Assembly (NCBI RefSeq): GCF_900103125.1
Contig: NZ_FNJV01000004.1
Location: forward strand, 310,001 to 374,000
Direction: 5' to 3'
From: Mucilaginibacter sp. OK268
GTDB lineage: Bacteria > Bacteroidota > Bacteroidia > Sphingobacteriales > Sphingobacteriaceae
Length of the DNA: 64,000 nt
Under the pieces are notes generated by a model, which had not been told where the DNA came from, did not search any database, and saw only the letters and a program-made list of their open reading frames with translations. Of the stretch, positions 9,304-18,337 are shown one piece after another (the first letter of the stretch is position 1; each line of letters opens with the position of its first letter). The translations under genes and the position numbers were made by a program.

Positions 9304-12195
9304 TTATAGTTCTATCAGAAACTCCGTAAGGTTTTTATCATGCTCCAGGTTGAGCTTTTTACGCAGCCGGTAACGGCGTATCTCGACACCGCGTAGCGAA
9401 ATATTCAGCAACGAGGCCATTTCTTTACTGCTCATGTTCATGCGCAGATAGGCGCATAATTTCAGGTCATTCGGCACCAGATCTGGGTGCCCGGATTTGA
9501 GTTTTTTGAAAAAGTTTTCGTGGGCTTCGTTAAAACTTTTTTCAAATATGTTCCAGTCGCGCTCATCATTCATGCCCTCGTCAATAACTTTTTGTATGCG
9601 ACGTAACTGATCGTCGGCTAGTTTTTTGCCCGAGCTGTCTTTCAGGTGTGTTATTTCTTCGCTGATCTTTTGCAGCAGTTCGTTTTTATAAACCAGGTTC
9701 ATGGCCGAGTTGGCCAGCTCACGGCTTTTACCGGCGAGGTCGGCCTGCAGCTGTTCATTTTTAATATTGATGATATGCTGTTCGTTGGCAATGGCCTCCT
9801 GTTTTAAAAATTCCTCCTTTTCCTTTTGCAGTTTCTCCTGTATGTGCTGCTGATGGCGCTTTAATTTCAGACGGTAATAATATCTTACCAGGTAATAGGC
9901 CAAAATGAGCAATAGCACATAAACAAGAATCGCCAGCTTGCTCGCATACCAGGGTGGCAGCACGGTAAAGGTTAAAGTAGTTATAGCTGATACATTTTGA
10001 TCATTGATCTTGGCCCGAACCTTAAAGTGATAAGTGCCCTGGTTAAGATTGGTAAACTCTTTCTGGCTTTGCGGCGCCCAGTCAGACCATTGCCTCGAGT
10101 ATCCTTCCAGGTAATATTGAAATTTGATCTTAGCTTGTTTGTAATAAGGTAATGAATAGGCAATGCGGATATTGTTTTGCGAATAATGTATCTCGATAGA
10201 GTTATGTATACTATTCATATCGCTGATCACGTAAACCTTGTCGGTCACGTTTTCAATGCGGCGTATCAGCACCTGGGGGATTTTTACCGGGCTGGGTAAA
10301 AGCGCGTCGCCATCATTCAATATCACAAAACCATCATCGATACTGATAAGATAAGTTAAATTATTGATACGGTTGATGGTTTCATAATGCTGCACCATTT
10401 GCCCGTTAAGTACTGTGAACCTGTTGGTATCAATGCTGGTTTTGCCGGGCACCGAAAAATCGGCCAGGGCAACACGCCCCTGGTTGATGAACCAATACCG
10501 TTTCCCTATAGCCTTGATGATTTTACCCGACGAGGCGAAAGTTCCCAGTTTTTTATTGAGCTGCGTGTATTTAAAAAAGCGGTCGGTAATGTCGTCATAG
10601 ATATAAAAACCCGAATCGGATGAGAATACTACGCGGTTATCCAGGTCGAAAACGTTCACATTGTAGCTGCCCGGCAGGCCATATTTGCTGTCGTAATATA
10701 TACTGGAGGTTACTTTTTTAAGGTCGCTGCTTAGGGTGAGTTTATAAATACCCTTGTAAGCATGGCTTACCCAGATCTGGCCTTTGCTGTCCTGCTCCAC
10801 ATAGCGCGATGGCTCGCCAAAGCCCTCTACCTTATGGCTGAATACCCAATTGCCGGCGGCGTCTTTTTTATAGATCACCAAACCGTTGTAGATGCCCTGG
10901 ATCAACAGATCATGGTTGAGCTTTTTGATGGTCCAGCCACCCGTCATCGTCGAAATTTTGGTAATGGTATTGCCGTTTACCTGGTAGGTGCCATTATTAT
11001 GACCACAAAGCAAGCGCCCGTCCTGTAACGACAGATCCCAAACCTGCCCCTGTGAACCGGGTATCAGTTTAAAATCAAATGATTGAAAAAGCTGGTTGTT
11101 ATCGGCAATCCAGTCGCTGTAAAAAAGGCCCTGGTTGGTGCCCAGGTATATTTTATTGTTAAAAATGATACTGGCATAAACCGTCCCGAATTTACCTGTT
11201 TTATCAAAGTAAAAATACAGCGGTGAGTTTACCTCAATACGGTCGATACCATTATCGAGTCCCGCCCAAAGGTTTTGCTCGCTATCGATATATAAACTTA
11301 AAACGGTATTGTTTTGCAGCCCACTTGCCTTATTAATGTGTTGTACCACATGCCCTGCCGTATCTACGATCACAATACCGTTGAGTATGGTACCATAGGC
11401 AAAATATTTCCCCGGGATAACAGCCCCATTATTAAGCTGGTAGGTTTTTAAAAAGTCGTTAGCCTGGTTGGCCCAGGGGCTTATATGAACACCGTCATAA
11501 ATAAACAGGCCGTTTTGCGCGGTGCCAATGATATATTTATTGCCCTGAAAAGGGAGTATAGACAGTACACCGCTGATCCCTAATATATTGCTCCCCTGTA
11601 TATATTCCAGCTTATTGCCTTTTAATTCAAACAAACCTGCCGATACCTGTTCTACAAAAAAACGTTTACCGGCCTGGAATAAAAACAAATAAGGTTTGGC
11701 TGCTTTAACAACGCTGATACTGCCCTTTGCATAAATGTATATGGCGCCGAATGATTGGAAAAGCACCCTATCGCCATCGATATATATTTTCCAGATCTCC
11801 TCGTTGATGGGCCGGTATTTTTGAGGGATGAGATTAATTAGTGAGTTATACCTTAAGAAGCCTTTGTTATCATCCTGCCAGTAGCCAAATTGGCCAAAGG
11901 CACCGGTGTATATTTTGCCCTTACCATCGGCCAAAACCGAACGTACAATAAGGCCGTTGGGCATATGGTGCTGCTGCCAGTATTTACCGTCGAAACTTAA
12001 CAGCCCTTCGGCATTGCCAAAGTACATAATGCCCTGCTCGTCGCGCGTAACCGACCAGTTTTGATTGCCCGACTGGTATATATTTTTGGTATAATTTTGT
12101 ACATACGGAACACCTATGCTTTTGATATCAACCGCGCCGGAATGAAAAATAGCAGTGAAAAACAGGAGTAAACTAATCCAAATAGCTTTACGCAT
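9304..12195 (-). CDS. Membrane sensor with propeller, Y_Y_Y domain and C-terminal LuxR-like HTH
   Basis: The frame opens at 12300 but the ATG at 12195 gives a proper signal peptide (MRKAIWISLLLFF), so a 963-residue product is chosen. Order of parts: periplasmic two-component-regulator-type propeller repeats (for example WSVTRDEQGIMYFGNAEGLLSFDG-like blades, about 30-640), a Y_Y_Y domain (about 680-765, FQYYLEGYSRQWSDW), one membrane helix (LAILVYVLLLILAYYLV), a long coiled coil, and a C-terminal helix-turn-helix (SSKEMASLLNISLRGVEIRR) of the LuxR type. There is no histidine kinase or receiver domain, so signal sensing and DNA binding are on one chain, unlike classical hybrid two-component systems. 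Lying directly upstream of susC on the same strand, it most likely controls this locus. Confidence 0.85.
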   Translation of the reverse strand: MRKAIWISLLLFFTAIFHSGAVDIKSIGVPYVQNYTKNIYQSGNQNWSVTRDEQGIMYFGNAEGLLSFDGKYWQQHHMPNGLIVRSVLADGKGKIYTGAFGQFGYWQDDNKGFLRYNSLINLIPQKYRPINEEIWKIYIDGDRVLFQSFGAIYIYAKGSISVVKAAKPYLFLFQAGKRFFVEQVSAGLFELKGNKLEYIQGSNILGISGVLSILPFQGNKYIIGTAQNGLFIYDGVHISPWANQANDFLKTYQLNNGAVIPGKYFAYGTILNGIVIVDTAGHVVQHINKASGLQNNTVLSLYIDSEQNLWAGLDNGIDRIEVNSPLYFYFDKTGKFGTVYASIIFNNKIYLGTNQGLFYSDWIADNNQLFQSFDFKLIPGSQGQVWDLSLQDGRLLCGHNNGTYQVNGNTITKISTMTGGWTIKKLNHDLLIQGIYNGLVIYKKDAAGNWVFSHKVEGFGEPSRYVEQDSKGQIWVSHAYKGIYKLTLSSDLKKVTSSIYYDSKYGLPGSYNVNVFDLDNRVVFSSDSGFYIYDDITDRFFKYTQLNKKLGTFASSGKIIKAIGKRYWFINQGRVALADFSVPGKTSIDTNRFTVLNGQMVQHYETINRINNLTYLISIDDGFVILNDGDALLPSPVKIPQVLIRRIENVTDKVYVISDMNSIHNSIEIHYSQNNIRIAYSLPYYKQAKIKFQYYLEGYSRQWSDWAPQSQKEFTNLNQGTYHFKVRAKINDQNVSAITTLTFTVLPPWYASKLAILVYVLLLILAYYLVRYYYRLKLKRHQQHIQEKLQKEKEEFLKQEAIANEQHIINIKNEQLQADLAGKSRELANSAMNLVYKNELLQKISEEITHLKDSSGKKLADDQLRRIQKVIDEGMNDERDWNIFEKSFNEAHENFFKKLKSGHPDLVPNDLKLCAYLRMNMSSKEMASLLNISLRGVEIRRYRLRKKLNLEHDKNLTEFLIEL

Positions 12196-12368
12196 AGTGC
12201 TTAATAACAGATACCCAAATGTGATCAGTTGTACGAAAATACAGTTTGCCCACCGGATTAAAAAACAATAATAGCTACATAGTTGTATTACAACAAGCAC
12301 GAAATGGCTATTGCAGATACTAAGCTATTTCCTTAGCTTGCATTTAAACAACGATAATTCTAAAAAAC

Positions 12369-12572
12369 ATGAAGAAACTATTTACTATGCTGATGCTCGC
12401 TGTAATGAGCTTTGGCGCTATTACCAGCTACGCATTACCACAAACCAAAAAAGACGGTACTGCCGATAAAAGATACAAGGCAAATAAAACAAAATTAAAG
12501 AAAGACGGAACGCCTGATAAGCGTTATAAAGCAGCTAAACCAGCAGCAACGCCGGCTAAGAAAAAAGCTTAA
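12369..12572 (+). CDS. Small secreted basic protein with KDGTPDKRYK repeats
   Basis: A 67-residue protein with a signal peptide (about residues 1-22, ending TSYA). The mature part holds two copies of K-K-D-G-T-x-D-K-R-Y-K-A separated by about 15 residues, then an Ala/Pro/Lys tail. Short exported proteins with this repeat are widespread in Bacteroidetes, but I know of no assigned function. It is divergent from the sensor gene (173 bp between starts) and is followed by a strong terminator, so it is probably a single-gene transcript. Its basic, repetitive nature suggests binding to an anionic partner; this is a guess. Confidence 0.75.
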   Translation: MKKLFTMLMLAVMSFGAITSYALPQTKKDGTADKRYKANKTKLKKDGTPDKRYKAAKPAATPAKKKA

Positions 12573-12578
12573 TAAAAC

Positions 12579-12616
12579 AATAAACCCCGATGAAACATCA
12601 TCGGGGTTTATTGTTT
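12579..12616 (+). terminator. Rho-independent terminator of the small secreted protein gene
   Basis: Perfect 15-bp arms, AATAAACCCCGATGA (12579-12593) and its complement (12598-12612), with a 4-base loop, followed by TTATTGTTT. It starts 7 bases after the stop codon. Confidence 0.85.
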
Positions 12617-12631
12617 ATGGGGCTCTCCACA

Positions 12632-12730
12632 CCGTCATTGCGAGGTACGAAGCAATCTCTATGCTATACAGAGCAAACATGCATGACTGACCTGCTTATG
12701 TAGAGATTGCTTCGTACCTCGCAATGACGG
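12632..12730. repeat. Perfect 30-bp-armed palindrome, GTCATTGCGAGGTACGAAGC family
   Basis: The arms 12632-12661 and 12701-12730 are perfect inverted copies of 30 bases, with a 39-base centre. It is the intact member of the family also seen at 2026-2111 and 63080-63135. It lies between the terminator of the small secreted protein and the 3' end of the TrhO gene, so it is intergenic and not needed for termination of the former. Confidence 0.85.
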
Positions 12731-12783
12731 GTTTATTATCAGGCGGGGTTAGTCAATTCGACGACATCACATCCGCCAAAGCC

Positions 12784-13743
12784 TTACTCAGCCAGCTGTA
12801 TCTTTTCTTTTTTCTGCGTGTTGATGGGTTGAGGCACTTTTACATAATAGCCGGTACCATCGTACTCCCTTTTGCGGGGGTGACTTTGGCAGGCATCGCT
12901 GCAGCAGCCTTCCATTTTAGTGCCACATTCATCACACTGGGTAAAATGCTCATTACACTCCGGATTGGCGCAATTGATCATTTTGGGCGTAACCTTACCG
13001 CAGTTACGGCAGGTAGATATTACCACCGGGTTCACACTGTTCACGTCGACAGAAAGGCGGTTGTCAAAAACATAACATTTGCCTTCAAAATCTTCGCCGC
13101 CGGCTTCTTTACCATATTTGATGATACCGCCATGCAGCTGGTAAACATCCTTAAAGCCTTCATGCAGCAAGAGGGCCGATGCTTTTTCGCATTTAATGCC
13201 GCCGGTGCAATAGGTTAATATTTTTTTATCCTTGTATTGGGCCAACTGGTTGATCATCTCCGGGAAGTCCCTGAAATTCTCGATATCCAGCGTCACCGCG
13301 TTTTTGAATTTGCCTAAGGAGTGTTCATAGTTGGAGCGTACATCAAGCACCACCACATCGTCGCGATCCTTCATCGCCAGGAAATCTTTTGGTTCCAGGT
13401 GTTTGCCGGTTTGCTCTTGCGGGTTGATCACCTTCGGATCGCGCAGACCAGAGTGTACGATCTCTGATTTATACCGTACGTGCATTTTTACAAACGAAGG
13501 GGTATCTACCACATCAACCTTAAAATCGATACCGGCAAAACGAAGATCGGCATGCACCGTATCCATATAAGTTTTACAAGCTTCGGCTGAGCCAGAAACG
13601 GTGCCGTTAAGTCCCTCGGTTGCTACAATAATGCGACCGGTTAAGCCTAAACTTTTGCAAAATTTTAAATGATCGGCAGCAAATTGCTCCGCATCAGCTA
13701 TTGTTGAATAACAATAGTATAGTAGTGTATTATATTGTGCCAT
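12784..13743 (-). CDS. trhO: tRNA uridine(34) hydroxylase TrhO, rhodanese-like
   Basis: The 319-residue form starting with ATG at 13743 (MAQYNTLLYY) is preferred over a longer TTG-started frame. The protein has an N-terminal acylphosphatase-like domain (about 1-95, including GLTGRIIVATEGLNGTVSG), a rhodanese domain (about 115-220) with VVLDVRSNYEH and the active loop YCTGGIKCEKA (Cys179, second Cys185), and a C-terminal Cys-rich zinc-ribbon-like region (CRNCGKVT, CANPECNEHFTQCDECG). This is the YceA/TrhO family, which hydroxylates U34 of certain tRNAs in an oxygen-dependent step that precedes cmo5U/mo5U formation. It is followed on the minus strand by nothing obvious and appears as a single gene. 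Confidence 0.92.
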   Translation of the reverse strand: MAQYNTLLYYCYSTIADAEQFAADHLKFCKSLGLTGRIIVATEGLNGTVSGSAEACKTYMDTVHADLRFAGIDFKVDVVDTPSFVKMHVRYKSEIVHSGLRDPKVINPQEQTGKHLEPKDFLAMKDRDDVVVLDVRSNYEHSLGKFKNAVTLDIENFRDFPEMINQLAQYKDKKILTYCTGGIKCEKASALLLHEGFKDVYQLHGGIIKYGKEAGGEDFEGKCYVFDNRLSVDVNSVNPVVISTCRNCGKVTPKMINCANPECNEHFTQCDECGTKMEGCCSDACQSHPRKREYDGTGYYVKVPQPINTQKKEKIQLAE

Positions 13744-13799
13744 AATCCATTGATACCGCTGCAAACGGTGTTAAATGAGGCGCAAAGATAGTTATTTGA

Positions 13800-13879
13800 G
13801 CTGAAAGCAAAAAGCTTAAGGCGTAAAGCTTTTACTTGTCGCCTTAGGCTTTCGGCTTTAAGCCTTAAGCTTTCAGCTT
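13800..13879. repeat. AAGCTGAAAGC / GCTTTCAGCTT imperfect palindrome
   Basis: An 80-bp imperfect palindrome rich in the words AAGCTTAAGGC and GCCTTAAGCTT. Its right arm runs into the stop codon of the DUF5686 gene (13878-13880). Position and folding would let it act as a terminator for that minus-strand gene, though no T-run is evident. Confidence 0.6.
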
Positions 13880-16358
13880 ACCTTATACCATAAAATATCC
13901 TGAACCCTTGTATATATTTCTGATTGCCGGCGTAGGAGATACCATAATCAACCCGGAAAATGAGGCGTTGTACCCCGATGTAAAACTCGCGGTAGTTGGT
14001 ATTGCCTTTGGTGGTGAGGTAATTGGCACCTATCAATTCTTCGAGTTTTAGTTTCCGGAGGATAGGGATCCGGTTGAATATCGACCCGGCAAAATTATGC
14101 TGGAAATGCGCCTCCAGGAATGCGCCGTTGGTGCTATAGGTATAAAAAGGTAAAAAGTGGAAGCTACCCACATAGGTTGGGTCGAAGGTTAGACCCTGGT
14201 TACCCAAAAAGTGGTTATAATCCATATAATACAGCTTGTTATTATTGAAAAAGCCACCCGCGGATACTTTGAACGACGAGAAGCCGGTTAGCCCTACGCG
14301 TATATTGTTTTGCGAAATATCAGCCGAAGCAAAATCATAATCGACATCAGACCCAAACGCGCTTTTGATACCCTTACGGTAATTTACGGTTAGGGTAGGG
14401 TATTTTGAGGGTAGATTGAATTTGCCGGTAGGCCTGGTTTCGTATTGCTGATCAAAAGTAATAATAGCCGATGCCGCGAAAACAAGCGCCTGGTTATCGG
14501 GAAATAGCTCCGAATGATCATCGGGCGGCGTTCCCGGCGGGGCCAAAGGGTTATTGGAGGTAAATTCCCGGTCTTTCACATCTTTTAACTTTCCGAAAGC
14601 GGTATTATATAACTGGCTGCGGCTGGCATAGCTGAGGTTGCCGTTCAGCAAAACACCATTCAATATCTCGCGCTGATAACCAAACATGCCGTAGTGCGAA
14701 CGGTAATATTTTACATAGTTATTTTCGCTGAGCAGCGTACTCAGGGTATTAAAATATAAGGACCGTGTACCTACATTATTCAGATCGAGTACATCGCTGC
14801 CAAAACCGGCAAAGAATTTAGCGTTATGAAAAGGGTCGTTCATGTACTCACCGTACATATTGGCACTGAACGTTTTGTTGGTGAAGCCATACCGAACATC
14901 GGGAGTTATACTGTACCTCCTGAGGCTGTCCAAAACATGGGTGTATCTTATTTTGGCATTGATGCCAAAGCCCTCCACCGTATTGTAATAAAAGGTTTGA
15001 ATGAAAGGAAATATATACAACGAGTCTTTTTCACTGCGATTACTGGCATGATACCCAAATATGAGGTATCCCGGATAATTGATCCGGTTTTTGTGGTGTT
15101 GCAGGGTATCCAGGTACTGGTCGGTTTTTTTAAAAGCAGCTATGCTATCTTTTTTCTGGTTGTCACGCGCCTCCTGTTGTGTTAAAGGAACTGGGCGTGC
15201 CGATACCCAGAAATCTTCTTTTTTGGAGTTGGCGGTAGTATCAACCTTTAATATTTCGCCGGTAAAAAATCTATCCGGAAAAGTGGGGTTAATTTTATAG
15301 TTATTGTAAATGGTATTATAATAGCCCCCAAACCTAAATCCCAATACCTTGCCTTTAAAGCTAAACTGTACCGAGGCAGGCATCCAAACACTGTCGGTAA
15401 CGGCTATGTACTGTTGTTTTATTTGTAAAGTGTCAATCAGGTTGATGTTACTCATCTTGTTGGTCACGTACAAATCGGCAGCGTATATGCGCCAGTCGCC
15501 CTCCACAATATATATATTACCTTCAAAGTACTGGCCGTGCCCGCGACGGGGTATCACCTGTATCTTATCAATGGTGCGGCCATTCTCTACCGAGGTACCC
15601 AGCAGTTTATACCGGTAAAAGATACCGGCAAAAGAAGCTACCGGCGATACAAAGCCCCTGGTGCTTAGTCCATTGATCGCAAACACATTCTGATAAAAAT
15701 TCACCTGCAGATCTGACGCCTTGGTATAGCTGAATGCGGTGTTAATACCCGACGTTTTTTTGGCAATGGTTACCTCCCTTATTTTATTGGGCTTTTCAAA
15801 ACTGAGATCAGACAGCGACTCCGATTGATAAAGAATACCCCTGCCGTTGGCGTCGAGATCAAGGGTTTGCCGAACTGCCGGTGATAATAATGATTTGGGG
15901 GCGCTCAGCAATCTTTGTACCCCTTTAATATAAACCGCGCAGGAGTATGATGTGGCTTCCTCTATATAATATTTACGGTTTTTGATCACCTGTTTCATGA
16001 TGGTATCGCCGGCGTCATGATTTTTCTGATAAACAGATGCCACACGGTTGGTGGCAAACACCTCATCCTGCATCTGCACATCCAGTTGTTGATCATGGTC
16101 GGCTATAGTTACACTAACAATTTTCTCCTGATAACCAACCACCCGGTAAATTACGCGATAAGTACCCGGGCTTAGTTTAAACTGGTAGGCCCCATCCTCA
16201 TTGGAGGTAGTGCCATAAGTGGAGTTTTTGATGTATACCGATGAGAAGGGGATCAGGTTGTTGTTTTGATCGGTTATCCGGCCCGATAATAAATATTGTT
16301 GTGCCGAAGTATTTATAGCACATAACACTATAAAAATCAATAGTATGCAGTTTTTCAT
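13878..16358 (-). CDS. DUF5686 family protein with carboxypeptidase-like regulatory domain
   Basis: An 826-residue exported protein (signal peptide to about residue 19, NTSAQ). It begins with a carboxypeptidase-regulatory-like beta-sandwich (LSGRITDQNNNLIPFSSVYI, about 23-100), followed by the region KNRKYYIEEATSYSCAVYIKG, which is characteristic of DUF5686 proteins, and a long C-terminal part with alternating polar and aromatic residues ending FRIFYGIR, consistent with an outer-membrane beta-barrel. DUF5686 proteins are common in Bacteroidetes and of unknown function. The gene is monocistronic on the minus strand between repeat-rich intergenic stretches. Confidence 0.8.
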   Translation of the reverse strand: MKNCILLIFIVLCAINTSAQQYLLSGRITDQNNNLIPFSSVYIKNSTYGTTSNEDGAYQFKLSPGTYRVIYRVVGYQEKIVSVTIADHDQQLDVQMQDEVFATNRVASVYQKNHDAGDTIMKQVIKNRKYYIEEATSYSCAVYIKGVQRLLSAPKSLLSPAVRQTLDLDANGRGILYQSESLSDLSFEKPNKIREVTIAKKTSGINTAFSYTKASDLQVNFYQNVFAINGLSTRGFVSPVASFAGIFYRYKLLGTSVENGRTIDKIQVIPRRGHGQYFEGNIYIVEGDWRIYAADLYVTNKMSNINLIDTLQIKQQYIAVTDSVWMPASVQFSFKGKVLGFRFGGYYNTIYNNYKINPTFPDRFFTGEILKVDTTANSKKEDFWVSARPVPLTQQEARDNQKKDSIAAFKKTDQYLDTLQHHKNRINYPGYLIFGYHASNRSEKDSLYIFPFIQTFYYNTVEGFGINAKIRYTHVLDSLRRYSITPDVRYGFTNKTFSANMYGEYMNDPFHNAKFFAGFGSDVLDLNNVGTRSLYFNTLSTLLSENNYVKYYRSHYGMFGYQREILNGVLLNGNLSYASRSQLYNTAFGKLKDVKDREFTSNNPLAPPGTPPDDHSELFPDNQALVFAASAIITFDQQYETRPTGKFNLPSKYPTLTVNYRKGIKSAFGSDVDYDFASADISQNNIRVGLTGFSSFKVSAGGFFNNNKLYYMDYNHFLGNQGLTFDPTYVGSFHFLPFYTYSTNGAFLEAHFQHNFAGSIFNRIPILRKLKLEELIGANYLTTKGNTNYREFYIGVQRLIFRVDYGISYAGNQKYIQGFRIFYGIR

Positions 16359-16471
16359 ATTCTATAACTAATCAATACGTTTTAACCGCAAAATGTTTTA
16401 AACTGCTCTTAATAAATATTTAACAATGGAGAGCCTCACCCTGCCCTCTCCAAAGGAGAGGGTATAAAAAA

Positions 16472-16550
16472 AGCTGTCATGCTGAGCGCCGTCGAAGCAT
16501 GGTGGGTTGGCCTCTGCGCTCAACCCTTCGACGGAGCTCAGGGTGACAGG
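16472..16550. repeat. Intergenic palindrome, GCTGTCAnnCTGAGC family, copy 1
   Basis: The left part AGCTGTCATGCTGAGCGCCG and the right part around CGGAGCTCAGGGTGACAGG form an imperfect 79-bp palindrome with a CGTCGAAGCATGG / CCTTCGACGG interior. Close relatives occur at 18209-18290 and 23161-23250. Confidence 0.75.
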
Positions 16551-16562
16551 CCCCCCTTTTTA

Positions 16563-16822
16563 GCGCAAGTCTTGTGTGGTTGCCGGTGGGTTGCTGACTT
16601 GTGCTCTGTCGTTGTTCATTCCTATTTAATTTATCGATTAATAATATTTGTTACATTTGATTAAACTTAAACTTATATCATGCAATTAGCTCTTTATCAA
16701 TTTGATGATGGATCTCCCCGCCCTTAGCGCAAGTCTTGTGTTGTGGCCAGTGGGCTGCTGACTTGTGTTCTGTCGGGTCACAAGTCAGCCTGTACGCAGG
16801 GGCCACTACACAAGACTTGCGC
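16563..16822. repeat. GCGCAAGTCTTGTG repeat: half copy plus complete palindrome
   Basis: A half copy at 16563-16610 is repeated in direct orientation at 16727-16775, where it is completed by an inverted arm. The complete element has arms GCGCAAGTCTTGTG (16727-16740) and CACAAGACTTGCGC (16809-16822), with further inner pairing (GTGGCC / GGCCAC, CTGACTTGTG / CACAAGTCAG). The spacer between the two copies (about 16611-16725) is AT-rich with no feature seen. Confidence 0.7.
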
Positions 16823-16973
16823 CAAATAATGAAAATAAAATCCCCTCTATGCGCGAAGCGGAGAGGGGTGACGAGCGTAGCGATGTCGGGGTGAGTCGAA
16901 TCAGCGTTCGCTATTCAAAATTCATTATTCGATATTATTTTTCCTTTCAGTTCCCTCCCCGCGGAGGAATGTT

Positions 16974-16981
16974 TAATTTTG
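16974..16981 (+). promoter_or_regulatory. Candidate Bacteroidetes -7 element for kbl
   Basis: TAATTTTG matches the TAnnTTTG consensus exactly, 22 bases before the kbl ATG. No clear TTG box lies at the proper distance upstream, so the promoter call is tentative. Confidence 0.45.
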
Positions 16982-17003
16982 CCCTCTCTAAAACAGTATA
17001 GAT

Positions 17004-18194
17004 ATGTATAATACACTAAAACCGGTTTTACAGCAGGAGCTTGCCGACATTGAAAATGCAGGGTTATATAAAAAAGAACGCGTCATCACATCGGCACAGG
17101 GTGCTGATATTACCGTTCAGGGTGGTCAGGAAGTAATTAACTTTTGTGCAAACAATTACCTCGGTCTGTCGGGCAATCCCAAAGTGGTACAGGCGGCAAA
17201 AAACGTGATGGATACTCATGGTTATGGTTTATCGTCCGTGCGTTTTATTTGCGGTACACAGGATATCCACAAACAGCTGGAAGCTAAAATATCAGAGTTT
17301 TTAGGAACTGAAGATACTATATTATACGCCGCGGCATTTGATGCCAACGGCGGTGTTTTTGAACCCCTGTTTAATGAGCAGGATGCCATTATATCCGACG
17401 AGCTGAACCATGCCTCCATCATTGACGGCGTGCGTTTGTGCAAGGCCCAGCGCCAGCGTTATAAACACGATGACATGGCCGATCTGGAAGAAAAACTAAA
17501 AGCGACCAAAGATCTGCGCCACCGCATCATCGTAACTGACGGTGCTTTCAGCATGGACGGAACCATTGCCCAGCTGGATAAAATTTGCGCACTGGCCGAG
17601 CAATACAATGCCCTGGTGATGATTGACGAGAGCCATTGCTCGGGCTTTATGGGTAAAACCGGCAGAGGTACGCATGAGCACCATAACGTAATGGGGCAGA
17701 TAGATATTATTACCGGCACATTAGGCAAAGCCCTGGGTGGTGCGTCGGGTGGTTTTACATCGGGTCGTAAAGAAATTATTGATATGTTACGCCAGCGCTC
17801 ACGCCCGTACCTGTTCTCCAATACCCTGGCACCGGCCATTACCGGCGCTTCGATAGCGGTACTGGATATGCTGAGCGAAACTACCGCCCTGCGCGATAAG
17901 CTGGAAAGCAACACCCAATATTTCCGCCAAAAAATGACCGAAGCCGGTTTTGATATCAAACCGGGTGTGCATCCCATTGTACCCGTAATGCTGTACGAAG
18001 CCAAGCTGGCCCAGGAGTTCGCTGCCAAAATGCTCGAGGAGGGTATTTATGTGATCGGTTTTTACTACCCGGTAGTACCACAGGGCAAGGCCCGCATCAG
18101 GGTACAAATATCGGCCGCCCATGATACCCAGCACCTGGATAAAGCTATTGCGGCGTTTACCAAAGTGGGTAAGGAACTGGGTGTGATTAAATAA
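17004..18194 (+). CDS. kbl: Glycine C-acetyltransferase (2-amino-3-ketobutyrate CoA ligase)
   Basis: A 396-residue PLP enzyme of the alpha-oxoamine synthase family, normal length. It converts glycine and acetyl-CoA to 2-amino-3-ketobutyrate (in vivo mostly the reverse, in threonine breakdown). Landmarks: NFCANNYLGLSG (46-57), His136 in LNHASIIDG (stacks on PLP), Asp208 in MIDESHCSGF with His211, and the Schiff-base lysine in TGTLGKALGG (Lys242). No threonine dehydrogenase gene is adjacent in the window. The gene has a candidate -7 element upstream and a terminator-like hairpin at 18338-18381, with a palindromic repeat between. Cytoplasmic; confident. Confidence 0.95.
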   Translation: MYNTLKPVLQQELADIENAGLYKKERVITSAQGADITVQGGQEVINFCANNYLGLSGNPKVVQAAKNVMDTHGYGLSSVRFICGTQDIHKQLEAKISEFLGTEDTILYAAAFDANGGVFEPLFNEQDAIISDELNHASIIDGVRLCKAQRQRYKHDDMADLEEKLKATKDLRHRIIVTDGAFSMDGTIAQLDKICALAEQYNALVMIDESHCSGFMGKTGRGTHEHHNVMGQIDIITGTLGKALGGASGGFTSGRKEIIDMLRQRSRPYLFSNTLAPAITGASIAVLDMLSETTALRDKLESNTQYFRQKMTEAGFDIKPGVHPIVPVMLYEAKLAQEFAAKMLEEGIYVIGFYYPVVPQGKARIRVQISAAHDTQHLDKAIAAFTKVGKELGVIK

Positions 18195-18208
18195 GTGATA
18201 CGAAAAAA

Positions 18209-18290
18209 GGGCTGTCACCCTGAGCATCGTCGAAGGGTGGAGCGAAGAGGCCTGCCCACCATGCTTCGACGGTGCTCAGCATGACACCCT
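18209..18290. repeat. Intergenic palindrome, GCTGTCAnnCTGAGC family, copy 2
   Basis: GGGCTGTCACCCTGAGCATCG at the left and CGGTGCTCAGCATGACACCC at the right pair over an inner GTCGAAGG / CTTCGAC. It starts 15 bases after the kbl stop codon. Confidence 0.75.
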
Positions 18291-18337
18291 TAGAAGGCAT
18301 TTCAGCATCCGGAATAATTTTCGTATATTGTATAAAA

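Larger units (their letters stand above)
16359..17003. other. Gene-free stretch built of several palindromic repeats
   Basis: No convincing gene is present in these 645 bases. From left to right they hold a half repeat of the CCCTCTCCAAAGGAGAGGG kind (about 16437-16463), a TGTCATGCTGAGC palindrome (16472-16550), a half and a complete copy of a GCGCAAGTCTTGTG palindrome (16563-16610, 16727-16822), an inverted pair around CCCCTCTATGCGCGAAGCGGAG (about 16840-16868), and the -7 element of kbl. Several unrelated repeat families have landed next to each other. Confidence 0.7.

Noticed and set aside
12196..12300. N-terminal extension of the membrane sensor to 12300
   Set aside because: It would put 35 residues before a clear signal peptide; ATG at 12195 is a better start.
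12724..13218. Plus-strand frame opposite the TrhO gene
   Set aside because: It is antisense to a well-supported enzyme with intact motifs.
17459..18028. 189-codon frame opposite kbl
   Set aside because: Antisense shadow of a confidently assigned enzyme gene.
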